Of a stretch of DNA of 7,892 nucleotides, positions 1 to 5,985 are shown piece by piece. Made by a program: the position numbers and the translations under genes. The notes under the pieces are model-generated. The model was not told the DNA's origin. It searched no databases and was given only the letters and a program-made list of their open reading frames with translations. Positions within the stretch are counted from its first letter, which is position 1, and every line of letters starts with the position of its first letter. This DNA is from JBASRP01 sp044866075 (GTDB lineage Bacteria > Actinomycetota > AC-67), in contig JBIOTQ010000068.1 of NCBI GenBank assembly GCA_044866075.1, forward strand, positions 1 to 7,892, read 5' to 3'.

Positions 1-1
1 G

Positions 2-247
2 ATCGTCGCGGCCGACCTCGTCACCGCGCTCGCCGCGTTCGTGCTGTACCTGCTGGCCGTCGGGAGCGTGCGCGGGTTCGCGCTGATGCTCGGCCTGTCC
101 ACGGCGCTCGATCTGTTCGTCTCGTACCTCTTCATGCATCCGAGCGTCTGGCTGCTGGCGCAGACGAGGATCTTCAACGAGAGCAAGACGCTCGGCATCG
201 GCCGCGTCGTCGGTCAGGCGGCGGTTGCCGCGGGAGGTGGCGACTGA
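2..247 (+). CDS. secD: Protein translocase subunit SecD, C-terminal fragment
   Basis: Partial gene, cut by the left edge; 81 residues are visible before a TGA at 245-247. SecD forms a membrane complex with SecF that uses the proton motive force to help preproteins leave the SecYEG channel. The visible part carries the end of the RND-like membrane domain: a hydrophobic helix (AAFVLYLLAVGSVRGFA), then the family signature RGFALMLGLSTALDLFVSY and a helix ending at HPSVWLLA, followed by a short cytoplasmic tail. The RGFA..LGLST..DL pattern is what separates SecD from SecF here, because SecF has its own D-T-V-V-F-D version. The stop codon overlaps the secF ATG by one base, so the two are almost certainly co-transcribed and translationally coupled. 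The open frame has no start in the window; a GTG at 41 is internal. Confidence 0.93.
   Translation: MVAADLVTALAAFVLYLLAVGSVRGFALMLGLSTALDLFVSYLFMHPSVWLLAQTRIFNESKTLGIGRVVGQAAVAAGGGD
232..240 (+). promoter_or_regulatory. Shine-Dalgarno site for secF
   Basis: GGGAGGTGG within the end of secD; the GGAGG core (233-237) ends 9 bases before the secF ATG at 247. It supports that start and contrasts with the downstream genes of the window, several of which lack any such site. Confidence 0.8.
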
Positions 248-1419
248 TGTTCGAACGCACGCGCCGCCTGATGAAGGGCGACTCGAACATCGACTTCATC
301 GGCCGCTCGAAGATCTGGCTCATCGTCTCCATCGTGGTCGTCGTGCTTAGCCTCGTCGGGCTGATCGGGCGCGGTTTCAATCTTGGCCTGGAGTTCGAGG
401 GCGGCACCGCATTGACCGTCCCGACGGAGAAACAGGTCTCGGCGGACGATGTCGATGCGGCGCTCGCGCCTTTCGACATCGGCTCAGCCGAGGTCCAGCT
501 CTCGACCAGCCCGGGCGGCGGACGGGAGATCCGCGTTCGGACCGAGGAGATCGCCGATCAGAACACGGTCCTGGCCGTGAAGACAGCGCTCGCCCGGCTC
601 GCCGGGCAGACGAACGCATCCGGCGAGCCCAACCCGGATGCCGTGGCTGAGAACAGCGTGGGTCCGAGCTGGGGCCGCCAGGTGTCGAACAAGGCGCTGC
701 GCGGCTTGATCGTGTTCCTGATCCTCGTCTCGATCTACATCAGCCTTCGCTTCGAGTGGAAGATGGCGGTCGGCGCGCTCGCGGCGTTGGTGCACGATCT
801 GCTGTCGACGGCCGGTGTGTACACCTTGGCCGGGATCGAGGTCACTCCCGCGACGGTGATCGCGTTACTGACCTTGATGGGGTTTTCCCTTTACGACACC
901 GTCGTCGTCTTCGACAAGGTGCGCGAGAACCAAGACATCGTCACGTCGACGGGGAAGTCGACCTACACAGACATGGTCAACCGCTCGATGAACCAGGTGC
1001 TCGTCCGCTCGATCAACACGTCGGTGTCGTCGGTGATGCCCGTGGCCGGCCTGCTCTTCGTCGGGGTCTACCTCTTCAAGGCCGACACGTTGAAGGACCT
1101 CGCCGTCGCGATGTTCATCGGCACGCTCGTCAGCACCTACTCGAGCATCTTCGTCGCGTCGCCGCTGCTCGTGTGGCTCAAAGAGAAGGAGCCGCGGTAC
1201 CAGCAGTTGCGGACGCGGTTGTCCGGGGGCCGCGCGGCCCCGACGGTGGCGACCGCGACCGCCACGGCCGGCGCGGGGGCACGCGCGGCCGCGCGCGTGG
1301 ACATCGCCGAGGAGGAGGTTCCGGAGAGGCCGGCCCGGAAGCCCGTGCAGCCCCGTCCCGGCGGATACCGGCCGCCGCCGCGCGGGCGGAAGCGTCGCGG
1401 CGGGAAGCGTCGCCGCTAG
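247..1419 (+). CDS. secF: Protein translocase subunit SecF
   Basis: Partner of SecD in the SecDF complex of the cytoplasmic membrane, which drives late steps of Sec export. The 390 residues show the full family layout: a first membrane helix at about 23-42; the FNLGLEFEGGT signature at 44-54 opening the first periplasmic domain (to about 145); then five helices between about 150 and 312, including the SLYDTVVVFDKVREN motif at 214-228 and RSINTSVSS at 254-262. From about residue 320 there is an extra cytoplasmic tail, first rich in Ala and Thr, then in Pro and Arg, ending GRKRRGGKRRR; long charged tails on SecF are, as I recall, usual in Actinomycetota. The ATG overlaps the secD stop by one base and has a good Shine-Dalgarno site. 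The TAG stop doubles as the first three bases of the likely apt -10 hexamer. Confidence 0.96.
   Translation: MFERTRRLMKGDSNIDFIGRSKIWLIVSIVVVVLSLVGLIGRGFNLGLEFEGGTALTVPTEKQVSADDVDAALAPFDIGSAEVQLSTSPGGGREIRVRTEEIADQNTVLAVKTALARLAGQTNASGEPNPDAVAENSVGPSWGRQVSNKALRGLIVFLILVSIYISLRFEWKMAVGALAALVHDLLSTAGVYTLAGIEVTPATVIALLTLMGFSLYDTVVVFDKVRENQDIVTSTGKSTYTDMVNRSMNQVLVRSINTSVSSVMPVAGLLFVGVYLFKADTLKDLAVAMFIGTLVSTYSSIFVASPLLVWLKEKEPRYQQLRTRLSGGRAAPTVATATATAGAGARAAARVDIAEEEVPERPARKPVQPRPGGYRPPPRGRKRRGGKRRR
1388..1413 (+). repeat. 11-bp direct repeat in the basic tail of secF
   Basis: GGAAGCGTCGC occurs at 1388-1398 and again at 1403-1413, a period of 15 bases or five codons. It encodes part of the final GRKRRGGKRRR of SecF. 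The repeat looks like a small in-frame tandem duplication that lengthened the basic tail; it also borders the apt promoter. Confidence 0.6.
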
Positions 1420-1422
1420 GAT
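1417..1422 (+). promoter_or_regulatory. Likely leaderless -10 hexamer for apt (TAGGAT)
   Basis: TAGGAT matches the actinobacterial TANNNT -10 pattern and ends 6 bases before the apt GTG at 1429, so with normal spacing transcription would begin on the start codon itself. The first three bases are the secF stop codon. No -35 element is recognisable 16-18 bases upstream, and no Shine-Dalgarno site precedes the GTG. Apt may therefore have its own leaderless transcript besides read-through from secDF. Confidence 0.5.
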
Positions 1423-1428
1423 CGCCGT

Positions 1429-1959
1429 GTGACGCGCAACGTAGAAGAGATACTCCGCACACGCATCCGCGACATCCCCGACTTCCCGAAGCCGGGGATA
1501 GTCTTCAAGGACATCACGCCGCTGCTCGCGGACGAGGTCGCGTTCTCGACCGTGATCGACGAGATCGTTGTGTCGTTCGGCCGCGGCACGATCGACAAGG
1601 TCGTCGGGATCGAAGCACGCGGTTTCATCGTGGCGTCCCCGGTGGCCTATCACTTCGGCGCCGGCTTCGTGCCGGTGCGGAAGCGCGGCAAGCTCCCGTG
1701 GGAGACGGTAGGGGAGACGTACGAGCTCGAGTACGGCGAGGAGACGCTCGAGATCCACCGCGACGCCATCCTCCCCGGGGAGCGCGTGGCGATCGTCGAC
1801 GATGTGCTCGCCACCGGCGGGACGGCGTCGGCGACGGCGAAGCTCGTCGAGCAACTCGGCGGCAAGGTCCAGGGGATGGCGTTCCTGATCGAGCTGGGCT
1901 TCCTGAACGGCCGGAAGCGGCTCTCGGACTACGAGATCCTCTCGCTCCTCACGTACTGA
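1429..1959 (+). CDS. apt: Adenine phosphoribosyltransferase
   Basis: Cytoplasmic purine-salvage enzyme that joins adenine and PRPP to give AMP and pyrophosphate. The 176 residues match the usual family length of about 170-180. Visible landmarks in order: FPKPGIVFKDITPLL (19-33), typical of Apt rather than other phosphoribosyltransferases; EARGF (62-66); the basic RKRGKLP stretch (84-90) in the flexible loop; and the PRPP-binding loop IVDDVLATGGT (122-132) with its acidic pair D124-D125. The chain ends in LSLLTY, as many Apt proteins do. The GTG start at 1429 lies 9 bases after the secF stop, with no Shine-Dalgarno site but a TAGGAT hexamer at leaderless spacing. Apt next to secF and upstream of rel is a familiar actinobacterial order; the shared theme with Rel is purine nucleotide balance, which is inference. 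Confidence 0.96.
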   Translation: MTRNVEEILRTRIRDIPDFPKPGIVFKDITPLLADEVAFSTVIDEIVVSFGRGTIDKVVGIEARGFIVASPVAYHFGAGFVPVRKRGKLPWETVGETYELEYGEETLEIHRDAILPGERVAIVDDVLATGGTASATAKLVEQLGGKVQGMAFLIELGFLNGRKRLSDYEILSLLTY

Positions 1960-1966
1960 GCGGCGC

Positions 1967-1972
1967 TACAAT
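1967..1972 (+). promoter_or_regulatory. Likely -10 hexamer for the small membrane protein (TACAAT)
   Basis: TACAAT lies just after the apt stop and ends 9 bases before the GTG at 1982. With ordinary spacing the transcript would begin at G1979 or A1980, leaving a leader of two or three bases. The same TACAATC sequence occurs ahead of rel at 2443. No convincing -35 or Shine-Dalgarno site is visible. Confidence 0.45.
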
Positions 1973-1981
1973 CGTCCCGAA

Positions 1982-2338
1982 GTGCCCGTGCAACGGCTCC
2001 CCGACGGAACCGTCGTCGTGACGGTCAAAGACCCGCGCGAGCGCCGCATCGAGCGCTTCACCCTCGCCCTGCTGATCGTCTGGCTCGGCGTGATGCTGTC
2101 CATCAACGAACCGGAAGGGCTCACCCCGCTCGGGTTCGGCGGCATCCTCCTCGGCTCGGCCTTCTACCAGCGACTCCGCGGCTGGGGCGCGGGGCTCGTC
2201 ACCTGGGTCGTCGGGGCGATCCTCGTCGGCATCGGGATCGGCGACCTTTCCTCGAACGCGGACATACCGTGGTTCGGGATCGCCGTCATCCTGGTCGGTC
2301 TCTGGCTGCTGGCCCGCGCCGCGCGCCGGGCCTTCTGA
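1982..2338 (+). CDS. Small four-helix membrane protein of unknown function
   Basis: I do not recognise this 118-residue protein and assign no function. A polar N-terminus (1-25) with the charged stretch KDPRERRIER precedes hydrophobic segments at about 26-40, 48-62, 69-87 and 96-112, and the chain ends ARAARRAF. Charges fit a four-helix protein with both ends in the cytoplasm: positive clusters at the N-terminus, in the QRLRG loop and at the C-terminus, and acidic or neutral loops (NEPEG, GDLSSNADIP) outside. Glycine is frequent in helices two and three, which would allow tight packing. It lies 22 bases after apt and 117 bases before rel, on the same strand. The GTG at 1982 is preferred for its spacing to the TACAAT at 1967; a GTG two codons later at 1988 is an alternative. 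Lack of stop codons, membrane topology and a promoter all suggest a real gene. Confidence 0.75.
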   Translation: MPVQRLPDGTVVVTVKDPRERRIERFTLALLIVWLGVMLSINEPEGLTPLGFGGILLGSAFYQRLRGWGAGLVTWVVGAILVGIGIGDLSSNADIPWFGIAVILVGLWLLARAARRAF

Positions 2339-2442
2339 CCGCTTCACCGGGCGTTCAGGCCGTGCGTGGAACGCGTATCGCCCCGCCTCGCACCCGTTAA
2401 CCCGATCTCACGAGACGCCCGGCCGCGCACCGCAGGCTCCTC

Positions 2443-2448
2443 TACAAT
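2443..2448 (+). promoter_or_regulatory. Likely leaderless -10 hexamer for rel (TACAAT)
   Basis: TACAAT ends 7 bases before the ATG at 2456, the spacing expected for a leaderless mRNA. No -35 element is evident at 16-18 bases upstream and no Shine-Dalgarno site precedes the ATG. The hexamer lies inside the longer open frame that could begin at GTG 2366, so it argues for the ATG at 2456 as the real Rel start. The rest of the gap after the membrane protein (2339-2442) shows no gene, repeat or clear terminator. Confidence 0.6.
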
Positions 2449-2455
2449 CTTCGCT

Positions 2456-4711
2456 ATGGAAGAGCGGTTCGCACCGGACGAGTCCCGGCGACGAGGGATG
2501 CTCGGCCGCCTGCGAACGGTCGAAGCTCCTCCCTCTCCGGGTCTCGATCAGCTCGTAAAGCGCATCCGCACGCAGAGCCCGAAGGCCGATCTCAAGATGA
2601 TCGAGAAGGCCTACGACTACGCCGCCGAGTCCCACCGCGAGCAGTTCCGCGTCTCCGGCGACCCGTTCATCGAGCACCCGCTCGCCGTCGCCGAGATCCT
2701 CGCCGACCTGGGCCTCGACACGATCACCTTGTCCTCGGCGCTGCTGCACGACGTCGTGGAGGACACGCCGCTGACGCTCGACGACATCGAAACCGAGTTC
2801 GGACCGGTCGTGCGTGAGATCATCGACGGGCTCACGAAGCTCGACAAGATCGAGTTCCGCACCCGCGAGCACCAGCAGGCCGAGAACATGCGGAAGATGA
2901 TGCTGGCGATCGCGAAGGACCCCCGCGTCCTCCTGATCAAGCTCGCCGACCGGCTGCACAACATGCGAACCATCGGCCATCTGCCGCGCGACAAGCAGGA
3001 GGCGAAGGCGCGGGAGACGATCGAGATCTACTCACCGCTCGCGAACCGCCTCGGGATACACCAGATCCGGTGGCAGCTCGAGGACCTGTCGTTCGCGACG
3101 CTGTACCCGAAGCAGTTCGACGAGATCGTCCGCATGGTCGAGGAGCGCCAGCCGGAACGCGACGCTCTGCTGGCGTCGGTCGTGTCCGACCTCGACGACG
3201 CGCTGAAGCGCGCGAAGATCAAGGCGGAGGTCAGCGGCCGGCCGAAGCACTACTACTCGATCTACGAGAAGATGATCGTCCGCGGGAAGGAGTTCGGCGA
3301 GATCTTCGACCTCGTCGGGATCCGCGTCCTCGTCGACGACGTGCGCGACTGCTACGCGGCTCTCGGCACGATCCACGCCCTGTGGAGGCCGGTGCCGGGC
3401 CGTTTCAAGGACTACATCGCGATGCCCAAGTTCAACATGTACCAGTCGTTGCACACCGCGGTGCTCGGACCGGGCGGCAAGCCTCTCGAGCTTCAGATAC
3501 GCACGCATCGCATGCATTCGACGGCGCAGTACGGGATCGCGGCTCACTGGAAGTACAAGGAGGGCAAGAACGCGAAGGGCGAGGCCGACCTCGGCTGGCT
3601 GCAGCAGATGCTCGAGTGGCAGAAGGAGCTCTCCGATCCGAAGGAATTCATGGAGAGCCTCAAGATCGACCTCTATCGCGACGAGGTCTTCGTCTTCACG
3701 CCGAAAGGCGACGTCATGTCGTTCCCGGCCGGGGCGACGTCGATCGACTTCGCGTACGCGATCCACACCGAGGTCGGACACCGCTGCATCGGCGCGCGCG
3801 TCAACGGCCGACTGGTGCCGCTCGATTACTCGCTCGAGACCGGCGACACCGTCGAGGTGCTGACGAGCAAGGCGCCGAGCGCGGCCCCGTCGCAGGACTG
3901 GCTTGCCATCGTCCGCACGCCGCGCGCGCGGAACAAGATCCGTCAGTGGTTCAGCCGCGAGCGCCGCGAGGACGCGATGGAGCGCGGCCGCGAGGAGCTG
4001 ATGCGGGCCTTGCGGCGCGAGGGGATCTCGATCCAGCAGACCCTCCGTTCGGACGCGCTGGCCGGCGTCGCCAAGGAGATGAACTACTCCTCGCTGGAGG
4101 CCCTGCAGGCCGCGATCGGCGAGGGGCACGCGTCTGCCCAGTCGGTGGCGCAACGCATCGCGCACGAGGCACTCGAGGAAGACGACGTCGCCATGCAACC
4201 TCCGACGATGCCGGTGCGGATGCGCCCGCCGTCCGAGCACGGCGTGGTCGTGAAGGGCGTCGACGACGTCCTGGCGCGGCTCGCGCGCTGCTGCACGCCG
4301 GTGCCGGGCGATCCGATCATCGGTTTCGTGACGCGCGGACGCGGCGTGTCGGTGCACCGCGCCGACTGCCCGAACGGCAAGGCGCTGGCGCAAGAGTCGG
4401 ACCGCTTGCTGGAGGTCGCCTGGGACACGGCGCGGCAGACCTCGTTCCAGGTTTCGATCATCGTCGAGGCGCTCGACCGGACGAAGCTCCTGCGCGACGT
4501 CACCACGACGATCTCGGACCTCGGCGTGAACATCCTGTCGGCCTCGTCCCAGACCAACCCTCGCACCCGCACCGCCGCGCTCAAGTTCACGGTGGAGCTG
4601 GCAGACCCCACACACCTCGAGCACATCCTGGCGCAGGTGAAGCGCATCGAAGCCGTGTACGACGCGTATCGCCTCGTGCCGGGCCGCGCCGGCTCCCGCG
4701 CCGGCGGCTAG
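2456..4711 (+). CDS. rel: Bifunctional (p)ppGpp synthetase/hydrolase, RelA/SpoT family (long Rel)
   Basis: Makes the alarmone (p)ppGpp from ATP and GDP/GTP during starvation and also degrades it. The 751 residues carry the full domain set. The HD hydrolase domain (about 50-200) has intact catalytic residues R65, H74, the H98-D99..E102-D103 motif and D165. The synthetase domain (about 240-370) has GRPKHYYSIY (261-270), RFKD (316-319) and YQSLHT (329-334). RFKD is the RxKD motif of bifunctional Rel, where synthetase-only RelA has ExDD, so both activities are predicted. A TGS domain follows (about 408-470, with H437), then a helical region, the zinc-finger/RIS part with C612, C613, H634 and C638, and a C-terminal ACT domain (about 662-741), all used to sense stalled ribosomes. 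The ATG at 2456 is chosen over GTG 2366 because a TACAAT hexamer lies 7 bases before it. dtd begins 9 bases downstream. Confidence 0.96.
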   Translation: MEERFAPDESRRRGMLGRLRTVEAPPSPGLDQLVKRIRTQSPKADLKMIEKAYDYAAESHREQFRVSGDPFIEHPLAVAEILADLGLDTITLSSALLHDVVEDTPLTLDDIETEFGPVVREIIDGLTKLDKIEFRTREHQQAENMRKMMLAIAKDPRVLLIKLADRLHNMRTIGHLPRDKQEAKARETIEIYSPLANRLGIHQIRWQLEDLSFATLYPKQFDEIVRMVEERQPERDALLASVVSDLDDALKRAKIKAEVSGRPKHYYSIYEKMIVRGKEFGEIFDLVGIRVLVDDVRDCYAALGTIHALWRPVPGRFKDYIAMPKFNMYQSLHTAVLGPGGKPLELQIRTHRMHSTAQYGIAAHWKYKEGKNAKGEADLGWLQQMLEWQKELSDPKEFMESLKIDLYRDEVFVFTPKGDVMSFPAGATSIDFAYAIHTEVGHRCIGARVNGRLVPLDYSLETGDTVEVLTSKAPSAAPSQDWLAIVRTPRARNKIRQWFSRERREDAMERGREELMRALRREGISIQQTLRSDALAGVAKEMNYSSLEALQAAIGEGHASAQSVAQRIAHEALEEDDVAMQPPTMPVRMRPPSEHGVVVKGVDDVLARLARCCTPVPGDPIIGFVTRGRGVSVHRADCPNGKALAQESDRLLEVAWDTARQTSFQVSIIVEALDRTKLLRDVTTTISDLGVNILSASSQTNPRTRTAALKFTVELADPTHLEHILAQVKRIEAVYDAYRLVPGRAGSRAGG

Positions 4712-4714
4712 GAC
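4709..4714 (+). promoter_or_regulatory. Weak -10-like TAGGAC overlapping the rel stop, ahead of dtd
   Basis: TAGGAC begins with the rel stop codon and ends 6 bases before the dtd GTG at 4721, exactly the geometry seen at secF/apt. The final base is C instead of the conserved T, so promoter activity is doubtful. dtd could equally rely on read-through and re-initiation after the rel stop. Confidence 0.2.
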
Positions 4715-4720
4715 CCGTTC

Positions 4721-5170
4721 GTGCGCGCCGTCGTTCAACGGTGCTCGCGCGCCTCGGTTTCGGTCGATGGTTCCGTCGTCGGGGAGATCGGCCGCGGGTT
4801 GGTCGTTCTGGTGGGCGTCTCCGTGCGCGACACGGCGGGCGACGCGGCGTGGCTCGCCGAGAAGATCCGGGGGCTGCGCGTGTTTCCCGACGGCGACGCC
4901 AACATGAACGTGTCGCTGGAAGACGCCGGCGGCTCCGTCCTGGTCGTTTCGCAGTTCACGTTGCACGGCGACGCGCGCCGCGGCCGCAGGCCCTCGTTCA
5001 TCGACGCCGCGCGCCCCGAACGAGCGGAACCGCTCGTGCGTGCGGTGGCCGACGCGTTGCGCGGCACAGGTCTGACGGTCGCCGAAGGACGGTTCGGCGC
5101 GATGATGGACGTCGAACTCGTGAACGACGGACCGGTGACGATCCTGCTCGACTCGGAGAAAACCTTCTAG
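4721..5170 (+). CDS. dtd: D-aminoacyl-tRNA deacylase (DTD)
   Basis: Cytoplasmic proofreading enzyme that removes D-amino acids, and also glycine mischarged on tRNA(Ala), from tRNA. The 149 residues agree with the usual length of about 145-150 and begin MRAVVQR, typical of the family. The two signature motifs are present: SQFTL (77-81, within the run SQFTLHGDARRGRRPSF) and NDGPVT (135-140), whose Gly-cisPro pair G137-P138 enters the neighbouring subunit's active site in the dimer. The GTG start at 4721 lies 9 bases after the rel stop, with no Shine-Dalgarno site, so the gene is probably expressed with rel. It ends 19 bases before the stop of the convergent minus-strand gene. Its company here (rel before, hisS further on) is translation-related, as is common around rel. 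Confidence 0.95.
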   Translation: MRAVVQRCSRASVSVDGSVVGEIGRGLVVLVGVSVRDTAGDAAWLAEKIRGLRVFPDGDANMNVSLEDAGGSVLVVSQFTLHGDARRGRRPSFIDAARPERAEPLVRAVADALRGTGLTVAEGRFGAMMDVELVNDGPVTILLDSEKTF

Positions 5171-5189
5171 GCCGCGGCCGGTGGCGCGC

Positions 5190-5804
5190 TCAAGCGCACT
5201 GCTTGCTGCCGGTCGCGTTGTGCGCCTGGATGTTCCCCCCAAAGGGACTGCCGCTCGTCTCGAGGACGGTCGTCGACCCGCAGGTGATCTTGAACGAGAT
5301 GAAGTCCGGCGAGCCGCCGCCCTCACCGCCGTCGACGAGCGTGAACTCGATGAGCGCACTGTCGGTTCCGGTACATCCCGCGCCGGGACCGGTCAGGTGA
5401 CCGCTGCCCGTCCCGACCATGGTGTCGAAGTCGGCGTTCGGAGGGTTGGGCGTGACCGAGGGATCGTCGGAGCAGGTGATGCTGAGCAGGGTGTCCATGT
5501 GGAAGTTGACCTCTTGGTCGTTGTACAGGAACGCGACCTCGAGGTTGTTCGGCAGCACGGCGACACCGCAATGGAGCTCGAAGCCGTAGCGAACGATCTT
5601 GTCGACCTTGGGGTCGTTGCCGCCACCGGTCATGCGGCCGCACAGAGGGGACGGCGTGGACTGGGCCCAGGCGTCCCGCATCCCGATCGTCTGCACGACG
5701 GGCGAAGCCCAGATAACGGCTCCCCCGACGACCGCGCCGCGCTTCAGGGCGTCGCGTCTCGTGATCCCCGTCCGCTCCTTCTTGACGTCGCCCCTCGCAG
5801 CCAT
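5190..5804 (-). CDS. Tat-exported small extracellular protein, GFELHC/PNNLEV-type domain, unknown function
   Basis: A 204-residue protein read from the minus strand. Residues 1-47 are a twin-arginine signal peptide: basic start, TRRDALKRG (R16, R17), a hydrophobic stretch at about 23-41 and an AWA-Q site that should be cut after A47. The mature part is a single domain with landmarks GRMTGGG (56-62), GFELHC (74-79), PNNLEV (85-90), CSDDPSVTPNPP (111-122), FDT (126-128), VDGGEGGGSPDF (157-168) and GGNIQAHN (189-196). From memory this pattern recurs in many bacterial secreted proteins as a probable beta-sandwich; I know of no established function. Six cysteines (55, 79, 111, 144, 175, 203) could form three disulfides. 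There is no further membrane helix or LPXTG anchor, so it is probably released. The ATG at 5804 is preferred because GGAGG lies 6 bases before it; the open frame continues to 5867. It is the only minus-strand gene and converges on dtd. Confidence 0.85.
   Translation of the reverse strand: MAARGDVKKERTGITRRDALKRGAVVGGAVIWASPVVQTIGMRDAWAQSTPSPLCGRMTGGGNDPKVDKIVRYGFELHCGVAVLPNNLEVAFLYNDQEVNFHMDTLLSITCSDDPSVTPNPPNADFDTMVGTGSGHLTGPGAGCTGTDSALIEFTLVDGGEGGGSPDFISFKITCGSTTVLETSGSPFGGNIQAHNATGSKQCA
5664..5804 (-). other. Twin-arginine (Tat) signal peptide coding region
   Basis: Encodes residues 1-47 of the secreted protein: a charged n-region, T-R-R-D-A-L-K close to the S/T-R-R-x-F-L-K consensus, a moderately hydrophobic GAVVGGAVIWASPVV core and an A-W-A signal peptidase I site before Q48. 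The Leu of the consensus is kept while Phe is replaced by Ala. Export would be in folded form through TatABC, which is not in this window. Confidence 0.8.
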
Positions 5805-5810
5805 CGTCCA

Positions 5811-5815
5811 CCTCC
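5811..5815 (-). promoter_or_regulatory. Shine-Dalgarno site for the Tat-exported protein
   Basis: On the minus strand GGAGG (within GGAGGTGG) ends 6 bases before the ATG at 5804. This is an optimal ribosome-binding layout and decides the start against upstream in-frame alternatives reaching to 5867. Confidence 0.8.
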
Positions 5816-5838
5816 GGTGTTTGGCTCGTCCCTCTTGG

Positions 5839-5844
5839 AGGCTA
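5839..5844 (-). promoter_or_regulatory. Candidate -10 for the Tat-exported protein (TAGCCT)
   Basis: On the minus strand TAGCCT fits TANNNT and would start a transcript near 5832, giving a leader of about 28 bases that contains the GGAGG site. No -35 match is seen. Another TANNNT (TACGGT, plus coordinates 5877-5882) lies further upstream, so the choice is uncertain. Confidence 0.3.
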
Positions 5845-5969
5845 GGAGCACGCAGCGCGTGGTGCACCCGTCATCGACCGTAGTTTTTCTGATCCGAGAA
5901 CACGCGGGGTGAGTGGAAGATCACGGGACGCGTCTGCTCGGCCGCCGCCCGGGACCTTTCTGGTGCCCT

Positions 5970-5978
5970 TGCTAGGAT
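5970..5978 (+). promoter_or_regulatory. Extended -10 promoter for the MBL hydrolase (TGCTAGGAT)
   Basis: TAGGAT (5973-5978) preceded by TGC gives an extended -10 element, which can work without a -35; none is visible. The hexamer ends 7 bases before the ATG at 5986, leaderless spacing. The earlier in-frame ATG at 5977 overlaps the hexamer itself and would precede the transcript's 5' end, so it is unlikely to be used. Confidence 0.6.
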
Positions 5979-5985
5979 GCGCGCG

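Noticed and set aside
756..2021. A 421-codon plus-strand open frame spanning secF and apt.
   Set aside because: It overlaps two well-supported genes in a different frame and its product is low-complexity Arg, Gly and Asp-rich sequence.
5171..5189. Possible bidirectional terminator between dtd and the convergent gene; GGCCGCGGCC palindrome at 5170-5179 and GCGC-TCAA-GCGC at 5186-5197.
   Set aside because: The palindrome has no room for a loop, the second stem is only four pairs, and no T-run follows on either strand. It is not supportable as a Rho-independent terminator.
3032..5359. Very long open frames antisense to rel (775 codons) and in another plus frame (3070-5400, 776 codons).
   Set aside because: They are by-products of GC-rich codon usage opposite real genes. 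Their products are Arg, Ala, Gly and Asp-rich with no domain, while the rel frame has every catalytic motif.
5861..5868. Perfect 8-bp palindrome GGTGCACC upstream of the secreted-protein gene, near the expected -35 position.
   Set aside because: Short palindromes of this size are expected by chance in a region this long, it does not extend, and there is no second copy in the intergenic region.
5181..5912. A 243-codon plus-strand open frame opposite the Tat-exported protein.
   Set aside because: The minus strand has a GGAGG site, a Tat signal and recognisable domain motifs; the plus-strand product has none.
5890..5923. Inverted repeat TGATC (5890-5894) and GATCA (5919-5923) next to a T5 run in the divergent intergenic region.
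   Set aside because: Only five pairs with a 24-base spacer, and mismatched beyond; too weak for an operator or terminator claim.
5977..5985. Start of the MBL hydrolase at ATG 5977, three codons earlier.
   Set aside because: This ATG overlaps the TAGGAT hexamer itself, so it would lie upstream of the transcript's 5' end if that promoter is used.
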